DNA from: Paracoccaceae bacterium
GTDB taxonomy: Bacteria; Pseudomonadota; Alphaproteobacteria; Rhodobacterales; Rhodobacteraceae
NCBI GenBank assembly: GCA_007131945.1
Contig: SLPP01000355.1
Coordinates: forward strand, 1-7,175
Direction of reading: 5' to 3'
DNA length: 7,175 bases
Shown: positions 5,844-7,175 of the stretch, piece by piece
How positions within the stretch are numbered: position 1 is the stretch's first letter
Layout of the letters: every line of letters begins with the position of its first letter
Notes under the pieces: generated by a model
The model's input: the letters and a program-made list of their open reading frames with translations, nothing else
Told to the model about the DNA's origin: nothing
Database searches by the model: none
Program-made: the position numbers and the translations under genes

Positions 5844-7022
5844 TCATTGACTTCGTTGCTGCGTCTCGATCTCGCGCCAGCGGGCGACATTGCGGTTGTG
5901 GTCGGCCAGGTTGGTCGCGAAGGCATGGCCGCCGGTCCCGTCGGCGACGAAATAGAGATAGGGCGTGTCGTCGGGATTCAGCACCGCCTCGATCGCCGCC
6001 CGCCCTGGATTCGCGATCGGGGTCGGCGGCAGCCCGTCGATCTGGTAGGTATTGAACAGCACCGCGCCGTGCCGCTGCCGCTCGGTCACGCCGTCGATGT
6101 CCGATCGACGGATCGGCCGGTCGAGGCGCCCCTCGCCGCGCGTGATTCCGTAGATGATCGTGGCGTCCATCTGGAAGCGCATGCCGCTGGCCATCCGGTT
6201 GTAGAAGACGCTTGCCACCTGCGGCAGTTCCAGCGGCCCACCGGCTTCCTTCTCGACGATCGAGGCGAGGATCAGCGCCTCCTCCGGGCTCGAGAGCGGC
6301 ACGCCCTCGGCGCGGTTCTCCCAGGCCGTATCGAGGATCGTCTGCTGGCGGGCCTCGATCTCGGCGATCAGCGCGGCGCGATCATGACCCCGACGGACCT
6401 CGTAGCTGCCCGGCGCCAGCCGGCCCTCGGCCGGCACCTCTGCAAGCTCGCCATCGAGGAACGGCGCCGCGCTCAGCGCCGACCAGACCTGCCACGACGT
6501 CACCCCCTCGACGACCGTCACGCGAAACCGCGTATCGGCCTGCGCGAGCACCGTCTCGAAGGCTTCCGGCCGTTCCTCGGCATCGACCGCGAAGACCGCG
6601 AGTTCCTCGAAGCGCCCGGTCGCCGGATCAAGCTCGCGCGCCAGCAGCTCCGAGCGGGTGACGCCCACGCGCAGCACCACCTCGGTGCCGCAGGTCGAGG
6701 CCCCGCCGCGGGTGACAATGTCGAGGATCTGGTCCATCGAGGCGCCGGGCTCGATGAGGTACGAGCCGAATCGCAGCCGGTCGTCGCGTTCGGTATACTG
6801 CGCGCCGATCCGGAACAGCATCGGGCTCGAGATCGCCTCCTGCCGCTCGAGCGACCGGGTGACCGCACGCAGATTCGCACCCGGCTCCACCCGCAGGCAG
6901 ATCGCCTGCTCGAGCGGCCCCTCGGCGTAGAAGGCGCGCTGCCCCATCGCCAGCACGCCACCGAGAACGACGAAGCCGACGATCAGCAAGGTCAGGACAT
7001 TGGCGGCGACGTGCTTCCACAT
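5844..7022 (-). CDS. mltG: Endolytic murein transglycosylase MltG (YceG family)
   Basis: The product has 392 residues, a normal length for alphaproteobacterial MltG. A short cytoplasmic start leads into one membrane helix (about 7-27); the rest lies in the periplasm. A LysM-like segment (about 40-105) precedes the catalytic YceG domain, whose signature LASIVEKEA holds the catalytic glutamate at about 257. Further family blocks follow: VASVFYNRM (269-277), MDATIIYGI (285-293), FNTYQIDGLPPTPIANPG (323-340) and PYLYFVADGTGGHAFATNL (354-372). MltG cuts nascent glycan strands next to the elongation or division synthases and so sets strand length. The ATG at 7022 shares its A with the fabF stop (TGATG), so the two genes are translationally coupled in one operon. 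An intrinsic terminator lies about 125 bases downstream. No defect is visible. Confidence 0.96.
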   Translation of the reverse strand: MWKHVAANVLTLLIVGFVVLGGVLAMGQRAFYAEGPLEQAICLRVEPGANLRAVTRSLERQEAISSPMLFRIGAQYTERDDRLRFGSYLIEPGASMDQILDIVTRGGASTCGTEVVLRVGVTRSELLARELDPATGRFEELAVFAVDAEERPEAFETVLAQADTRFRVTVVEGVTSWQVWSALSAAPFLDGELAEVPAEGRLAPGSYEVRRGHDRAALIAEIEARQQTILDTAWENRAEGVPLSSPEEALILASIVEKEAGGPLELPQVASVFYNRMASGMRFQMDATIIYGITRGEGRLDRPIRRSDIDGVTERQRHGAVLFNTYQIDGLPPTPIANPGRAAIEAVLNPDDTPYLYFVADGTGGHAFATNLADHNRNVARWREIETQQRSQ

Positions 7023-7175
7023 CAGTCGCGGACCCGCCCCATGAGCAGGCTCGCATTGGTGCCACCGAAGCCGAAGGAATTCGACAGCGCGACGTTGATC
7101 TCGCGTTCGCGCGCGCTGTGCGGGGCGAGATCCAGCGCCGTCTCGACGGCCGGGTTGTCCAGGTTGATCGTCGGC
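7022..7175 (-). CDS. fabF: 3-oxoacyl-[acyl-carrier-protein] synthase II (FabF), C-terminal fragment at window edge
   Basis: Only the last 50 complete codons and the stop are in the window; the start lies beyond the right edge. The fragment contains INVALSNSFGFGGTNASLLM, the conserved C-terminal block of KAS I/II enzymes. FabF condenses malonyl-ACP with a growing acyl-ACP in cytosolic fatty acid elongation. The stop overlaps the mltG start by one base, an arrangement common in this bacterial group. KAS I (FabB) has a similar end, but the link to mltG favours FabF. Confidence 0.9.
   Translation of the reverse strand, partial: PTINLDNPAVETALDLAPHSAREREINVALSNSFGFGGTNASLLMGRVRD

Noticed and set aside
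3974..5850. Plus-strand frames of more than 400 codons opposite the large terminase
   Set aside because: They are Arg-rich antisense shadows; the minus strand carries clear terminase motifs.

Overview
The window reads as a piece of a high-GC alphaproteobacterial chromosome, most likely from the Rhodobacterales (Rhodobacter/Paracoccus-like). The basis is a fabF-mltG pair, a terminase of the kind found in Rhodobacterales gene transfer agents (GTAs), Tad-type pseudopilin genes, and strong G/C bias at third codon positions. The species cannot be named from the sequence alone.

Left part, all on the minus strand: a bile acid:sodium symporter (BASS/SBF)-like membrane transporter that runs off the left edge (1-899), a small secreted four-cysteine protein with a very acidic tail (1104-1442), and an Lrp/AsnC-family regulator (1514-1978). 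A 154-bp divergent intergenic region then separates the regulator from a plus-strand two-gene unit: a TadE-like pseudopilin (2133-2546) and a TadG-like protein with an Asn-rich, probably beta-rich C-terminal part (2567-3904). A strong intrinsic terminator (3933-3966) closes that unit.

Right part, all on the minus strand and read from the right edge inward: the C-terminus of FabF (7022-7175), mltG for a YceG-family lytic transglycosylase (5844-7022, start overlapping the fabF stop), an intrinsic terminator (5681-5719), then a phage/GTA-type packaging module. The module holds a probable small terminase (5280-5642) overlapping a large terminase (3986-5356). The large terminase runs head-on into the tad unit.

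The most interesting point is that the terminase pair is isolated. In the Rhodobacter capsulatus GTA cluster the terminase genes are followed on the same strand by portal, protease and capsid genes. Here the large terminase is followed within 81 bp by a convergent pilus gene, so packaging genes are cut off from any structural genes, at least on this side. The small terminase also has an AT-rich start and leader with a terminator-like hairpin directly upstream. This may be a split GTA locus, a relocated packaging module, or a remnant. Nothing in the window is an unambiguously new system; the split packaging module and the two-gene Tad unit are the best leads.
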